Source of the DNA: Promethearchaeota archaeon
GTDB taxonomy: Archaea; Asgardarchaeota; Lokiarchaeia; Sigyniarchaeales; Promethearchaeaceae
Length of the DNA stretch: 54,569 nucleotides
Assembly: GCA_018238965.1 (NCBI GenBank)
Contig: JABCSI010000002.1
Location: 1 to 54,569, forward strand
Reading direction: 5' to 3'
Positions 15,856 to 26,093 of this stretch are shown here, piece by piece. The first letter of the stretch is position 1, and each line of letters begins with the position of its first letter. Made by a program: the position numbers and the translations under genes. The notes below the pieces were generated by a model. The model had not been told where the DNA came from and did no database searches. It saw only the letters and a program-made list of their open reading frames with translations.

Positions 15856-16755
15856 TTATCCCCACAAACTTTCGAATGTATCAGAAAAATTCGAAGTTTC
15901 TTTGAAATTTAGTAATGAGAAAAAATCTTCTTTCCATTCACAGAAAATAAATTGTAAAATCCTTCCTATTGGCGCATTTTTATAGGCTATAGTAGAATAC
16001 AGAGTTTTTGGAGAAAGCTTAGTATCAATTTTAAATGACTCTAAAATTTTCATCCGATTCAATATATTTATGGATCTCTTGCAAGCGTTGAAAAAATTTA
16101 AGATTTCCTTTTTGATAATGTTTTCCTTAATTTCACCCTCTTCTTCATCAAAATTCATGATTGAGGTAATTTGATCCTTTGGAATTTTTTTAAATCGAGT
16201 ACGTTTTAACAAAACTCTTTTCATTTTTTCTATTTCAATTTCTGTTCGGCTAATTGCATTCTGATATATCCAACGTTCCAATGAAAGATCCAAATTCTGA
16301 AATTTTTTTCCAATTATTTCTGCCTTTAAACTGTCATTTTCGACTTCTAATTTCAAAAAGTACTCTGATTGTGTATAAATTTTATTATGTACTGAAATAA
16401 ATGAAGAATAATTTTGTTTGTTTATTAGAACTCCGATTATCCATGAATTAAAATTCTTAATTATATCCATAGCTTTCTGTGTTGTGTCAGGAAATGATAA
16501 AAAAATATTTCGTTCATTGTTTAAATCATAATCTTCATATTCTAATATCTGTGAATAATCCTCGTTATCTAGAAAATCTGAAAGAAATATTACTGTATTT
16601 CGGAATGGAACAAGAGAAATGAGTTCATTCATTAAATTTTCTATCACATTTTCTTGATCACTCAAAATTATAATTGGTATTCGGTCTAGAAGGCACCGAA
16701 TTAAGAGTGAGATATCTTCAATTTCAGAATTACAGAATCGCAGTATCAGGTCCAT
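15856..16755 (-). CDS. Hypothetical protein of GTPase/roadblock operon
   Basis: Not recognised. The 299-residue protein starts with an alternating strand-helix pattern (IPIIILSDQENVIENLMNEL, then RNTVIFLSDFL) that resembles a degenerate P-loop or receiver-like fold, but it has no Walker A motif. Residues 165-250 are strongly helical and charged, with an acidic stretch (DEEEGEIKEN). AGGTGA four bases before the ATG supports the start. It lies between the roadblock gene and the GTPase gene with 8-bp and 2-bp gaps, so it probably acts with them, for example as an effector or GEF/GAP-like partner (inference). Confidence 0.65.
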   Translation of the reverse strand: MDLILRFCNSEIEDISLLIRCLLDRIPIIILSDQENVIENLMNELISLVPFRNTVIFLSDFLDNEDYSQILEYEDYDLNNERNIFLSFPDTTQKAMDIIKNFNSWIIGVLINKQNYSSFISVHNKIYTQSEYFLKLEVENDSLKAEIIGKKFQNLDLSLERWIYQNAISRTEIEIEKMKRVLLKRTRFKKIPKDQITSIMNFDEEEGEIKENIIKKEILNFFNACKRSINILNRMKILESFKIDTKLSPKTLYSTIAYKNAPIGRILQFIFCEWKEDFFSLLNFKETSNFSDTFESLWG

Positions 16756-16763
16756 TTTATCAC

Positions 16764-17777
16764 CTATAAAATTAATTGACTAAATAAAGAATCTACTTTA
16801 ATTTCGGGTGTGATTTTCGTTGAGCTCTCTGATTCCATTAATATTTTTTCAATTTTTGTGCAATATTTAGGAATAATTAATCTAAGAAGGCCAAGCTTTT
16901 GTCTACCTTTTTCAATTGTTGTAGAAAATATCGAATTTCTTACTAAATTTATAAATTGGAATTCGTCGATACACTCTAGTAGAATCGATTTGATGTGCAT
17001 TTTTTTCAATAACCAAGCACATTTATCTGCAGTGAAGAATAAAGAATTACTCAATGTTGCCTCAACTTCAATTTGATTCAAATCCATGATTTGATGATTA
17101 AAATTACTAGAAAGAACAAATCCACCATCAAACGTAATATATGAACTAATTAAATCTAGGGTATTGCGTCCAAATTCTTCTAATACTCGATCTAAATCTA
17201 AGTACGTGTTTTGAGGAAGACATAATGAGAATAAAGATATCCTATCTTTTTTACCCTGATCTTCCTTCACGTCAATTGCATTTAATAATGTTTGAATTTC
17301 TTCTGGAGAATATTTCCGTTTGGGCGGTTTAAAGGATTCACCTGACAAAATTAAGCACTTCTTTATATTCATCAAACTCGTTCTAATTTTGAGAAAAATA
17401 CCTCCGAGATTTACATTTGATTTGGTTGTTATTGCAACGTAAAATTCATCATCAAATCCTTGTAAATTCTGTGCATCAATGATATTATTGATGGTTGAAG
17501 ATCCATAATTCCTTAAGGGTGTGATCAAAATTTTCGCTTTTTTTCCCTCGATCAAAATATATTTCATTTTATCATGATGTAAGCTTATCCCACAATTATA
17601 TATTGCAGAAGTGGCTGCTGATATACTAAATAGTTCATTCTTCGAGAGCCAAATACCGCTATGTTGGATGGGATTACCGTCCCTTTGGGTCAGCACTACA
17701 TTTTCAACGCCTTTAGTAGTCCTTATCATATCTAAATATTTTTTAACTTCGATTGTAAGTGAAATCTCTTTTCTCAC
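16764..17777 (-). CDS. Roadblock/LC7-domain protein (two domains)
   Basis: Probable GTPase regulator. The first 130 residues fit the roadblock/LC7 (MglB) fold: helix KKYLDMIRTTKGVENVV, the strand pair around LTQRDGNPIQHSG, helix NELFSISAATSAIYNCG, then strands MKYILIEGKKAKILITPL and DEFYVAITTKSNVNLG. A weaker second copy is suggested in residues 185-310 (LDLISSYITFDGGFVLSSN, LFFTADKCAWLLKKM, KLGLLRLIIP). The start codon is GTG. It is the first gene of a four-gene operon that contains an MglA-like GTPase. Roadblock/GTPase pairs control motility polarity in bacteria and lysosomal signalling in eukaryotes. Confidence 0.78.
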   Translation of the reverse strand: MRKEISLTIEVKKYLDMIRTTKGVENVVLTQRDGNPIQHSGIWLSKNELFSISAATSAIYNCGISLHHDKMKYILIEGKKAKILITPLRNYGSSTINNIIDAQNLQGFDDEFYVAITTKSNVNLGGIFLKIRTSLMNIKKCLILSGESFKPPKRKYSPEEIQTLLNAIDVKEDQGKKDRISLFSLCLPQNTYLDLDRVLEEFGRNTLDLISSYITFDGGFVLSSNFNHQIMDLNQIEVEATLSNSLFFTADKCAWLLKKMHIKSILLECIDEFQFINLVRNSIFSTTIEKGRQKLGLLRLIIPKYCTKIEKILMESESSTKITPEIKVDSLFSQLIL

Positions 17778-18062
17778 CCATTTAAGATGATTTTGATTTT
17801 CAATTATAAAAATATCGAAAAAATATCTACGAAATTATTAGAAAATACGCTTGAAAATGTGGTTTAATTTTTCCTTTTTGAATAAATTATCATTATATTC
17901 TTTCCCGTATTTAGAGCTAGGAACAAATTCAAAATCCAGTCTTACTGGATTTAGGTTAAATATCTCCAATAAAATCTTTAGTATTCCATGAAAACGTTAA
18001 AATTTATTAAGGAAGAATCTCCGATTGAATTTGTTTATGAACATTCGATATGTTTAAATTAA
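17778..18062. other. Intergenic region before rRNA promoter
   Basis: About 285 bp of AT-rich sequence between the divergent roadblock operon and the 16S promoter. CCAGT/ACTGG (near 17936-17950) forms a small inverted repeat. No convincing reading frame or RNA gene was seen. Confidence 0.5.
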
Positions 18063-18088
18063 CAATTACATTGTATATTTTGTAATTG
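18063..18088 (+). promoter_or_regulatory. 16S rRNA promoter with palindrome over the TATA box
   Basis: A TATA-like core TGTATATTTT is flanked by a perfect 8-bp inverted repeat, CAATTACA (18063-18070) and TGTAATTG (18081-18088). A further half-site CAATTACT follows at about 18092. With a 25-bp spacing the transcript would start near 18100, giving a leader of about 210 nt before the 16S. A palindrome centred on the TATA box suggests a dimeric regulator competing with TBP (inference). Confidence 0.5.
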
Positions 18089-18099
18089 GAAACAATTAC

Positions 18100-18308
18100 T
18101 CTCCATATCAATCGGCGTGAGCATGGATCAACGACATCCGTCACGGAGATGAAGTGCTCCATTCCTTGATAATGGGAAATAAATGACGTCCTTGAAAAAG
18201 GGCTGATGTATATTTGTTATGCACAAGATGGTCGGTAAGATATAACGACCCCCAAAAATGAATTTAAGTAGAATAGAAGCGAATGTGGATAGGATGCACT
18301 GAGTTATT
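18100..18308 (+). other. 16S rRNA leader
   Basis: Untranslated leader between the proposed promoter and the mature 16S 5' end. It has several small hairpins: GGAG/CTCC near 18156-18171, TTCC/GGGAA near 18173-18189 and GGTCG/CGACC near 18231-18251. A long classical processing stem pairing leader and trailer was not found by eye. No protein frame is apparent. Confidence 0.4.
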
Positions 18309-19806
<1,498 letters not shown>

Positions 19807-19811
19807 CAACA

Positions 19812-19856
19812 TGCACTGGGGGCTAACGCTCCCAGGCACTCTTTTTCTTTTATTTC
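19812..19856 (+). terminator. 16S rRNA terminator hairpin and T-run
   Basis: CTGGGGGC (19816-19823), loop TAAC, GCTCCCAG (19828-19835) form an 8-bp stem with one G-U pair, extended by TGC/GCA past a bulged A. It is followed by TTTTTCTTTTATTT. It starts seven bases after the 16S 3' end, so it either terminates transcription or protects the trailer during processing. Confidence 0.7.
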
Positions 19857-19908
19857 TATTCAATTTTAGTATAAGTAATTAATGGAATTCAAATTTCTAA
19901 ATTTCACT

Positions 19909-20727
19909 CTAATCTGCATTAATTTTTGTACGATTCAAGCGATCTTGAGCTGCTTGGTGATATTTTGGATTTAATTCCATACCAGTACAATATCTTGAAA
20001 GGTTTTTACAAGCAATATTCACAGTTCCAGTCCCTGCAAAAGGATCTAAAACTACATCATTTTGGTTGGAAGAAATTCTGACAAGTTTTTCAATAAGTTT
20101 TAATGGCTTTTGGGTTGGATGCAACGTAGGATATTTTCCCTTCTTATTTAGAGAATTACCAATTAATCGTTCAGGTCTTTGACATATGGGTGTTTCAATC
20201 ATATTGTGCATTTCATTCTGGCCAAGAAAATTGAAGGTTGGCTTTCCCTTCACCATGAACAATATTAATTCAGTTGAGGAAAGATACCCTGATTTTCTAA
20301 TTTTCGGTACTGGATTTGTTTTATGCCAAATCAAAATACCTTTATATTTCATATTAAGTCTCTCACACGCGCGTAGAAGATCGGAAATATATTGAGCACC
20401 GAAGAACACATACAATGATGAGTTATCCTTCATTTTTGGAATCACAGCTTCAAGCCATGACGATGTAAAATTCATAAACTCTTCGAAAGTCTCAAAATGA
20501 TCAAATTTGGCGTTTTGAATGATATCAGCTCGATTTTTGAATTTCAAATTTGATTTATTCATTACGTAAAAGGGGGGGTCTGTGATGACTAAATCAACAG
20601 AATTTGGTGGAATCTCATCTAATAGCGAAAGACAATTTCCAAGCAAAATTTGATTAGATTCTAAAATTAAAGTCATTATTCTAGTTGGAAATGAGTTACT
20701 TTTTATTAAGACTTCTAATATTTTCAA
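19909..20727 (-). CDS. Orphan DNA methyltransferase (beta class, N4-C or N6-A)
   Basis: AdoMet-dependent amino-methyltransferase. The catalytic motif IV is DPPF (50-53) and the AdoMet-binding motif I DPFAGTGT lies near the C-terminus (228-235). This IV-before-I order defines the beta class. The HPTQKPLKLIEKL block (about 203-215) is motif X. DPPF is found in enzymes of both N4-cytosine and N6-adenine type, so the base is not settled. At 272 residues it is complete. ATG at M18 is a plausible later start. No restriction endonuclease gene is adjacent, so it is probably an orphan methylase. Confidence 0.88.
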   Translation of the reverse strand: MKILEVLIKSNSFPTRIMTLILESNQILLGNCLSLLDEIPPNSVDLVITDPPFYVMNKSNLKFKNRADIIQNAKFDHFETFEEFMNFTSSWLEAVIPKMKDNSSLYVFFGAQYISDLLRACERLNMKYKGILIWHKTNPVPKIRKSGYLSSTELILFMVKGKPTFNFLGQNEMHNMIETPICQRPERLIGNSLNKKGKYPTLHPTQKPLKLIEKLVRISSNQNDVVLDPFAGTGTVNIACKNLSRYCTGMELNPKYHQAAQDRLNRTKINAD

Positions 20728-20865
20728 AATGAATGAACATTAAGGATTTCGGAATCAAAACTTTTCTTCGAATTATCTCTCTTGGTGATTAATTTTCATA
20801 ATGAAATAACTTCGCAATATGAATAAAATATATCGAATCTCGATTATTATCTTAAGTTGAGGCAT

Positions 20866-20899
20866 GTAGAACTTTTAATAGAATTCTACCTTATATTTT
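20866..20899 (+). promoter_or_regulatory. HSP90 promoter with upstream inverted repeat
   Basis: A TATA-like TTATATTTTC (20891-20900) lies about 75 bp before the HSP90 start. Immediately upstream is the inverted repeat GTAGAA (20866-20871) and TTCTAC (20884-20889), in the position where BRE and activator or repressor sites act. A regulatory role, for example in heat-shock control, is inferred. Confidence 0.4.
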
Positions 20900-20966
20900 C
20901 ATACAATAACTATTTCTACCCTTTCCAAATTTGATACAACAAAGTCAAAAATAGAGGTGCTAAAAC

Positions 20967-23240
20967 ATGACTGAAGAAACTAAACATGAATTTAAAGCGG
21001 AAATCAAAAAACTACTGGACATTCTTAGTAAATCACTTTACCAACACAAAGAAATCTTTTTGCGGGAATTGATAAGTAATTCCTCTGATGCCTTGAAGAA
21101 AATTCATTTCATCGCTCTGCAAAATAAGGAGTTAGAAAGCCCTGATCTGGAATATGAAATAAATATTACCTTGGATCAAGAAAAGAACACCCTAACAATA
21201 AGAGATACTGGTTTGGGAATGACCAAAGAGGATCTCATTACCAGTTTAGGGACAATCGCCGGCAGTGGCTCTCAAAAATTCTTGGAGCAATTGGAGCAAA
21301 AGAATGGAGACCAAAAAGAGGTCGACCTAGATATAATCGGGCAATTTGGAATTGGATTTTACTCGGTTTTTATGGTCGCCCAAAAAGTAGTGGTTATTTC
21401 TAAATCATATTTGCCCGGAGAACCAGCACAACAATGGATTTCGGATGGAACCGGAGAATTCCAAATTAATCAAGTAGAGAAAGATTCTCGCGGAACGGAA
21501 GTAATTTTATATCTCAAGGATGATGAAGAGGAATTCTTCCAGCTCCACCGAATTGAAGGAATTATTAAAAAATATTCCAACTTTGTCCCATACCCGATCT
21601 ATATTACCGAAATTAAAAAACCCGAAGACAAGGTGGAAGTGGATATGGATGAAGATGAATCTGATGGGGAGGATGGCGAAACATCGGAAGGCGAAGAAAA
21701 ACCTGAAGAATCTGAGGTATCTGATGTTCCTGAGGTACCGACACGAGAACCTGTAAATCAGATCCATCCCATTTGGAAACGTGAAAAATCCGAGATAACT
21801 GAGGAAGATTATATTAACTTCTATCACTATCTCTCTAAGCGCTATGACAATTACCTTAAAGTCATTAATTATAAAGTCGATGGCAGGGTTCAATTTCGCA
21901 CAGTAATATTTATTCCGGAGACCAAATCCCAGGATTTGCTAAGACCTGAGGTTGATTATGGGTTAGCCCTTTATTCGAAAAATGTAATGGTAGTTGAAAA
22001 ATCAAAGGAAATTATTCCTCAATGGATGCGATTCATCTCCGGCATCGTTGATTCGGATGATATTCCATTAAACATGAGTCGCGATACCATCCAAACAAAT
22101 AGATTTTTAATGAAAATCGAAACCCTGATAGTAAAGCGGTTCTTCAAAGAATTGAATGAGTTCAGTGCCGATGATCCGGAAAAATACACAGCCTTTTGGA
22201 AAGAATTCGGAACTTTCATCAAGGAGGGAATTGTTACCGACCAAGTTCGCAAAGAAAAGCTGTTGGAATTGTTGCGGTTCAAAACAAACAAAACTACCAA
22301 TGGTGAATATATCGGATTAAAGGATTATGTTGAGCGAATGGAAGAAGATCAAAAAGATATATATTATTTGGTTGGAGAAAATATCGAAGGTTTGAAGATG
22401 TCTCCACATCTTGGATATTATGAACAACAGGGATATGAGGTGATCTTCTTCGATGAACCCATTGATAATTTCTTGATGATGAATGTCCACCAATACACGA
22501 CAAAAATCAGTAAGGATATTGCAGAATCTACTCCAGTTGAAGAAAAAGAAGAAGGAACAGAAAAATCCGAAAAGGCTGCAGAGGCTGAAGATGTCGAAGT
22601 GGAAGAAGAAGATGTTTCATTTTCGTTCAAACCGATAGATGTTTCAGAGGAAGAGAAAAAATCTTCGGAGGACAAAGATGATTCGGAGGAATCTGAAGAG
22701 AAATCTGAAGAGGATGAAGAAATTCCGGAGAATATGAAGAACTTTTTGGCCCATGTTAAGGAGTTTTTGGGCGAAAAAATTGTAGATGCAAAAATTTCGA
22801 CACGATTATATAAAAATGCCTGCCGATTGGCCAACCCCTCCGGAGGAATGACATCCAGCATGCAACGTGCAATGCGTTATTGGACCCAATCGGGGGCGGA
22901 TAAATCCTTCCAAATCCCCCGGAAGGTTTTTGAATTTAATCCGAACCATGAATTAATCCAAAAATTGGTTGAAATCTATGAATCCAATCCAGAGGATCAG
23001 CTGATCGACCTAACCATCGAACAGATGTTCGAAAATTGTTTACTCGCTGAGGGAGATTTACCGGAACCAGCAAGTATGGTTCCACGACTCAATCAAATTC
23101 TGGAAATGATGGTTGTGGGGAAAAAGATTACTGAAATTCTTGTGAAAGCAGCACCTGAAACGACGAATGATCAAGAAGATGTCATTCAAGATGCAGAAGT
23201 TGTTGAAGAGGATTCTGAAGTAAACCCACCAGAAGAATAA
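20967..23240 (+). CDS. htpG: HSP90 family molecular chaperone (HtpG-like)
   Basis: ATP-dependent dimeric chaperone. The N-terminal GHKL domain has the expected ELISNSSDALKK, DTGLGMTKEDL and GQFGIGFYSVFM motifs. The middle domain carries PLNMSRDTIQ with the catalytic-loop arginine, and the C-terminal dimerisation domain is present. At 757 residues it is longer than bacterial HtpG (about 625). An acidic linker (about 220-265) lies between the N and middle domains, and a second acidic insertion (about 520-585) between middle and C-terminal domains. There is no MEEVD tail; the end is acidic (EEDSEVNPPEE). GAGGTG at 20954-20959 is the ribosome binding site. HSP90 is rare in archaea outside Asgards. 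Confidence 0.97.
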   Translation: MTEETKHEFKAEIKKLLDILSKSLYQHKEIFLRELISNSSDALKKIHFIALQNKELESPDLEYEINITLDQEKNTLTIRDTGLGMTKEDLITSLGTIAGSGSQKFLEQLEQKNGDQKEVDLDIIGQFGIGFYSVFMVAQKVVVISKSYLPGEPAQQWISDGTGEFQINQVEKDSRGTEVILYLKDDEEEFFQLHRIEGIIKKYSNFVPYPIYITEIKKPEDKVEVDMDEDESDGEDGETSEGEEKPEESEVSDVPEVPTREPVNQIHPIWKREKSEITEEDYINFYHYLSKRYDNYLKVINYKVDGRVQFRTVIFIPETKSQDLLRPEVDYGLALYSKNVMVVEKSKEIIPQWMRFISGIVDSDDIPLNMSRDTIQTNRFLMKIETLIVKRFFKELNEFSADDPEKYTAFWKEFGTFIKEGIVTDQVRKEKLLELLRFKTNKTTNGEYIGLKDYVERMEEDQKDIYYLVGENIEGLKMSPHLGYYEQQGYEVIFFDEPIDNFLMMNVHQYTTKISKDIAESTPVEEKEEGTEKSEKAAEAEDVEVEEEDVSFSFKPIDVSEEEKKSSEDKDDSEESEEKSEEDEEIPENMKNFLAHVKEFLGEKIVDAKISTRLYKNACRLANPSGGMTSSMQRAMRYWTQSGADKSFQIPRKVFEFNPNHELIQKLVEIYESNPEDQLIDLTIEQMFENCLLAEGDLPEPASMVPRLNQILEMMVVGKKITEILVKAAPETTNDQEDVIQDAEVVEEDSEVNPPEE

Positions 23241-23542
23241 TTGACCCGATTTGTGAGTGAGTGTATTTATTATGATTTTTTGATTTTTTGATTTGACTTT
23301 TTAATTTGATTTTTTCTTTTCTTCATCTTTTTCTTCTGGATTCAACTTTTTAGCTTGATATTTTGACATGTCGATAACCAAACTAACTCAAATGAAACGA
23401 CTTAAATCAAAATTAGCTGATTTCAATCGACATATTCAAAAAAATAGCCTTTTCAAGTTTTTCGGAAGAAAACCGTGAATACTCTTATATAGGCGTATGA
23501 CAACTATAATTATATATAATACAAAAAAGTAATTTCAAGAAT
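23241..23542. other. T-rich intergenic region after HSP90
   Basis: The first 80 bases hold repeated GATTTTTT/GACTTTTT units (about 23272-23320), probably acting as the HSP90 terminator. Toward the end, TTATATATAATAC (about 23510-23523) is a TATA box for the following small gene. No other gene is evident. Confidence 0.45.
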
Positions 23543-23728
23543 GTGGAAGTGTCAATATCAATGGAAGAATCTTCAAAATACGAGCCAAGACAGCTCAAAT
23601 TCACCAAGCCAATCCCCGATGAAGAGGGATTGCTTAAAAAACGTTTAACAATTATCGATAATCAGATTGAATGGTTATCTAAAATAAAACTTACTCTCGA
23701 ACGTAAACTCCGAGAGGATTTCAAATAA
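23543..23728 (+). CDS. Small coiled-coil protein
   Basis: A 61-residue charged frame, not recognised. Residues 27-58 (GLLKKRLTIIDNQIEWLSK and onward) form a likely amphipathic helix. A good TATA box (TATATATAAT, 23510-23520) lies about 30 bp upstream, so the transcript could start right at the GTG start codon (leaderless), or translation could begin at ATG 23561 behind GGAAGTG. A promoter at the right distance and protein-like composition support it being real. Confidence 0.5.
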   Translation: MEVSISMEESSKYEPRQLKFTKPIPDEEGLLKKRLTIIDNQIEWLSKIKLTLERKLREDFK

Positions 23729-23919
23729 TAGGATTTCATTAGAGTCATAACGAATTTTTTTGCCTGGTTTTTATCTATTAATCTTTCCCACCGACTGAGA
23801 TTTTCATAAAGTTCAGTCTCATACGGAATTATGGTCCAACCTTTCCAGCTTAGGTTTAAATATTAAGAAGTTATTTAGTAGGATTGAGGAAGAATGAAGC
23901 CAACTGCTGAGGAATTATA

Positions 23920-25281
23920 CTATTCTCTTATCCATAATTTATCCCCCATATTCTTTAAATCAAAGCAATATACTTTACTCCCATTAAATTCTTCAATTTT
24001 CTTTGAAAAAGTTTTTGCAAACACAATATATGTGTGATCTTTTTTCTTAACTTTCCCTCTATAAAGCAAAAATTGCTCTTTTTCTGCTAAAGACTTAACA
24101 ATTCGCTTTGCATTTACATCATTTTTCCATTTGCATTCAATTAAATAATCCTTTTTTGAAGTGGGGGAAAAAGCAACAAGATCTATTTCATGTTCCTTCC
24201 ACCACCATCGACCAATTTTAGAAAATTTGAATGTATCATCTTTAATCAGAAATTGTTTTGCCACATTTTCAAAGATATGTCCTAAATAATCACTGTAGTT
24301 TAACTTTATTTCATCTATGCTTAAAATCCCTTCTTCAAGACTACTTAAATTATTGTAAATAAGTCGAAACCAAAATCTTAAGAAATTATCCTTCAAAAAA
24401 TATCTCCCATTTCGGGAAGGAATTTTATCTGTAATAGGGATTTCTCTGTGGATGAATTCAATTTCAATTAACTGGCTTAAGTACTTGGATATTTGAGACG
24501 TATCCAAATTAATGTAATTCGCAATAGCGTTCGGGGTTGTATTTCCAAATGCAATCGCTTCTAGAATTTGCTTATACCTGCGCGCATTTTTAAATTCATA
24601 ACGTATTATGAAATCAATCTCATCTTTCAAAAAACTTATCGAAGATTTGAATTCAGCAGATAACCAATCCCAGAAATTACCCTTAATCATATTCAGATAA
24701 TAGGGGATTCCATCAGCAAATCCGAATATTTCGATTATTTCTTCCAGGGATTTGTACGGAAAAAAAGCCCTGAGATCGTAAAATTTTACGGGAGCTAGTT
24801 TTAACGAGACATCTTTCCGGGCATATAGTGGGCTGGAATGATCTAAAACATTTTTCATCATCAGAGAAATGGAGGACCCCAATAGGATTAACTTAAGGGA
24901 AGAATCGGGTAGAAGAATATCTATAATATATTGAAAAGTATTGAGAATCCCCGGATCCTCAAGAATTAAATTTTGAAATTCATCGATAATTATGATATTG
25001 ACCTTATTTCTGAGATATTTGAAAAGAATTTGATAATCCTTTTTTAAATCTAGTATTTCTGGGACCTTTCTTGCACAATTATCATAAAATCTGTCCAAGT
25101 TTTGTGTTTCTCTTGCAAGATAATATATATATTTCTCATTCTTAGATATATGTAGCGCCAATGCGGTTTTTCCTATTCTGCGCCGACCATAGATTATAAT
25201 CACTTGCTTTTGTTTTGAAGAAATAATTTTTGATAAATCTTGAACTTCCTTGCTTCTATCCTTAAATTCCATAGGTAACAT
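23920..25281 (-). CDS. Archaeal ATPase with DUF234 nuclease-like domain
   Basis: P-loop ATPase of the archaeal ATPase (AAA/STAND-related) family. Walker A is GRRRIGKT (32-39) and Walker B is IIIIDEFQNL with D100/E101. A winged helix follows at about 235-295 (NTTPNAIANYINLDTSQISKYL). The C-terminal DUF234 region contains HEIDLVAF and DYLIECKWKN, the D...ExK pattern of PD-(D/E)XK nucleases. Such proteins are abundant in archaea, and their function is unproven; links to mobile elements or defence have been proposed for related ATPases. It is transcribed alone. Confidence 0.85.
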   Translation of the reverse strand: MLPMEFKDRSKEVQDLSKIISSKQKQVIIIYGRRRIGKTALALHISKNEKYIYYLARETQNLDRFYDNCARKVPEILDLKKDYQILFKYLRNKVNIIIIDEFQNLILEDPGILNTFQYIIDILLPDSSLKLILLGSSISLMMKNVLDHSSPLYARKDVSLKLAPVKFYDLRAFFPYKSLEEIIEIFGFADGIPYYLNMIKGNFWDWLSAEFKSSISFLKDEIDFIIRYEFKNARRYKQILEAIAFGNTTPNAIANYINLDTSQISKYLSQLIEIEFIHREIPITDKIPSRNGRYFLKDNFLRFWFRLIYNNLSSLEEGILSIDEIKLNYSDYLGHIFENVAKQFLIKDDTFKFSKIGRWWWKEHEIDLVAFSPTSKKDYLIECKWKNDVNAKRIVKSLAEKEQFLLYRGKVKKKDHTYIVFAKTFSKKIEEFNGSKVYCFDLKNMGDKLWIRE

Positions 25282-25592
25282 TAAGAAAACCGATTATAAA
25301 AAATTTTAGGGTAAAAAATTTTATGAATAATACGAAAAAAAAAATTATAATACATCTATCTTTTGTAGCAATGCTTGGATCGGGAGAATACAATTTCTTA
25401 TCACATTAATGGTGATGGCACCTGGTGTTAATTTTCCCAATATCAAGATCAGTTGTTATTTCTGCTTATTGAGACCGTTTAAAGATTCTCGAGTTATTAT
25501 TTGTGTTCTCTGGAAAAAGAACGAAAAATAATATTGACAATATTGATAATATTCAGAATTCACCAGAATTAGGAGACCAGAAGCTAAATGAA
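25282..25592. other. Intergenic, no gene seen
   Basis: About 310 bp of AT-rich sequence between two minus-strand genes. There are AT tracts (AAAAAAAAATTATAATAC near 25335) that could serve as the promoter of the ATPase gene on the minus strand. No convincing coding or RNA gene. Confidence 0.5.
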
Positions 25593-25829
25593 TCAAGCAG
25601 GCAGAACTTCTGGTGTATTTCTCTCGCGAGAGACAAAATAAATCAAACAGCCAATCCACCCTAAGAGACCGATTAAAACTCCCCATAAAGTCGGGTTTAT
25701 CCCCCTTGATTTGGCATCTTTGACCATCCAGACAATCATGCCGATTCGAATAACAAGAACAACTATAATAATATAAAAAATATAGCCCTTGCTAAATAGG
25801 CCAAAATCCAACGCTTCTTCTAATATCAT
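25593..25829 (-). CDS. Small PLDc_N-like membrane protein
   Basis: A 78-residue protein with two hydrophobic helices (about 15-34 and 46-66) joined by a short polar loop MVKDAKSRGINPTLW. This arrangement, an N-terminal helix, a WMVKDA motif, then a Gly-rich helix ending in YFVSR, matches PLDc_N-type small membrane proteins (phospholipase D nuclease N-terminal-like). Such stand-alone proteins are common and of unknown function. No operon partner is apparent. Confidence 0.65.
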   Translation of the reverse strand: MILEEALDFGLFSKGYIFYIIIVVLVIRIGMIVWMVKDAKSRGINPTLWGVLIGLLGWIGCLIYFVSRERNTPEVLPA

Positions 25830-26093
25830 TTTTTTTACTCCCAGAATATTCTTGCTTCATATCTCTTGAATTCAATTCTGTTTATATACATTTAAGTGTT
25901 TTTCTTGTTACAATCTATGTTGTTTCAAAGGTAAGAAGAATTGAGAAATTGGAGAGTCGAATGGTGTGTTCCCTATTGAAGAAATTTGTTAATCAAATTT
26001 CACAACAAATCATCTAATCCTAATACGAGGTATTTGCATAAGACTTGTGATTCTATAAAATAGTTTATTAGTGTATATTTTGTATATAAATAT

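Noticed and set aside
22418-22861. Ser-rich frame antisense to HSP90
   Set aside because: It is the mirror of the acidic GAA/GAG-rich insertion of HSP90, not an independent gene.
25456-25686. 76-residue frame overlapping the PLDc_N-like gene
   Set aside because: Overlaps the better membrane-protein frame and has no family-like pattern or start signal.
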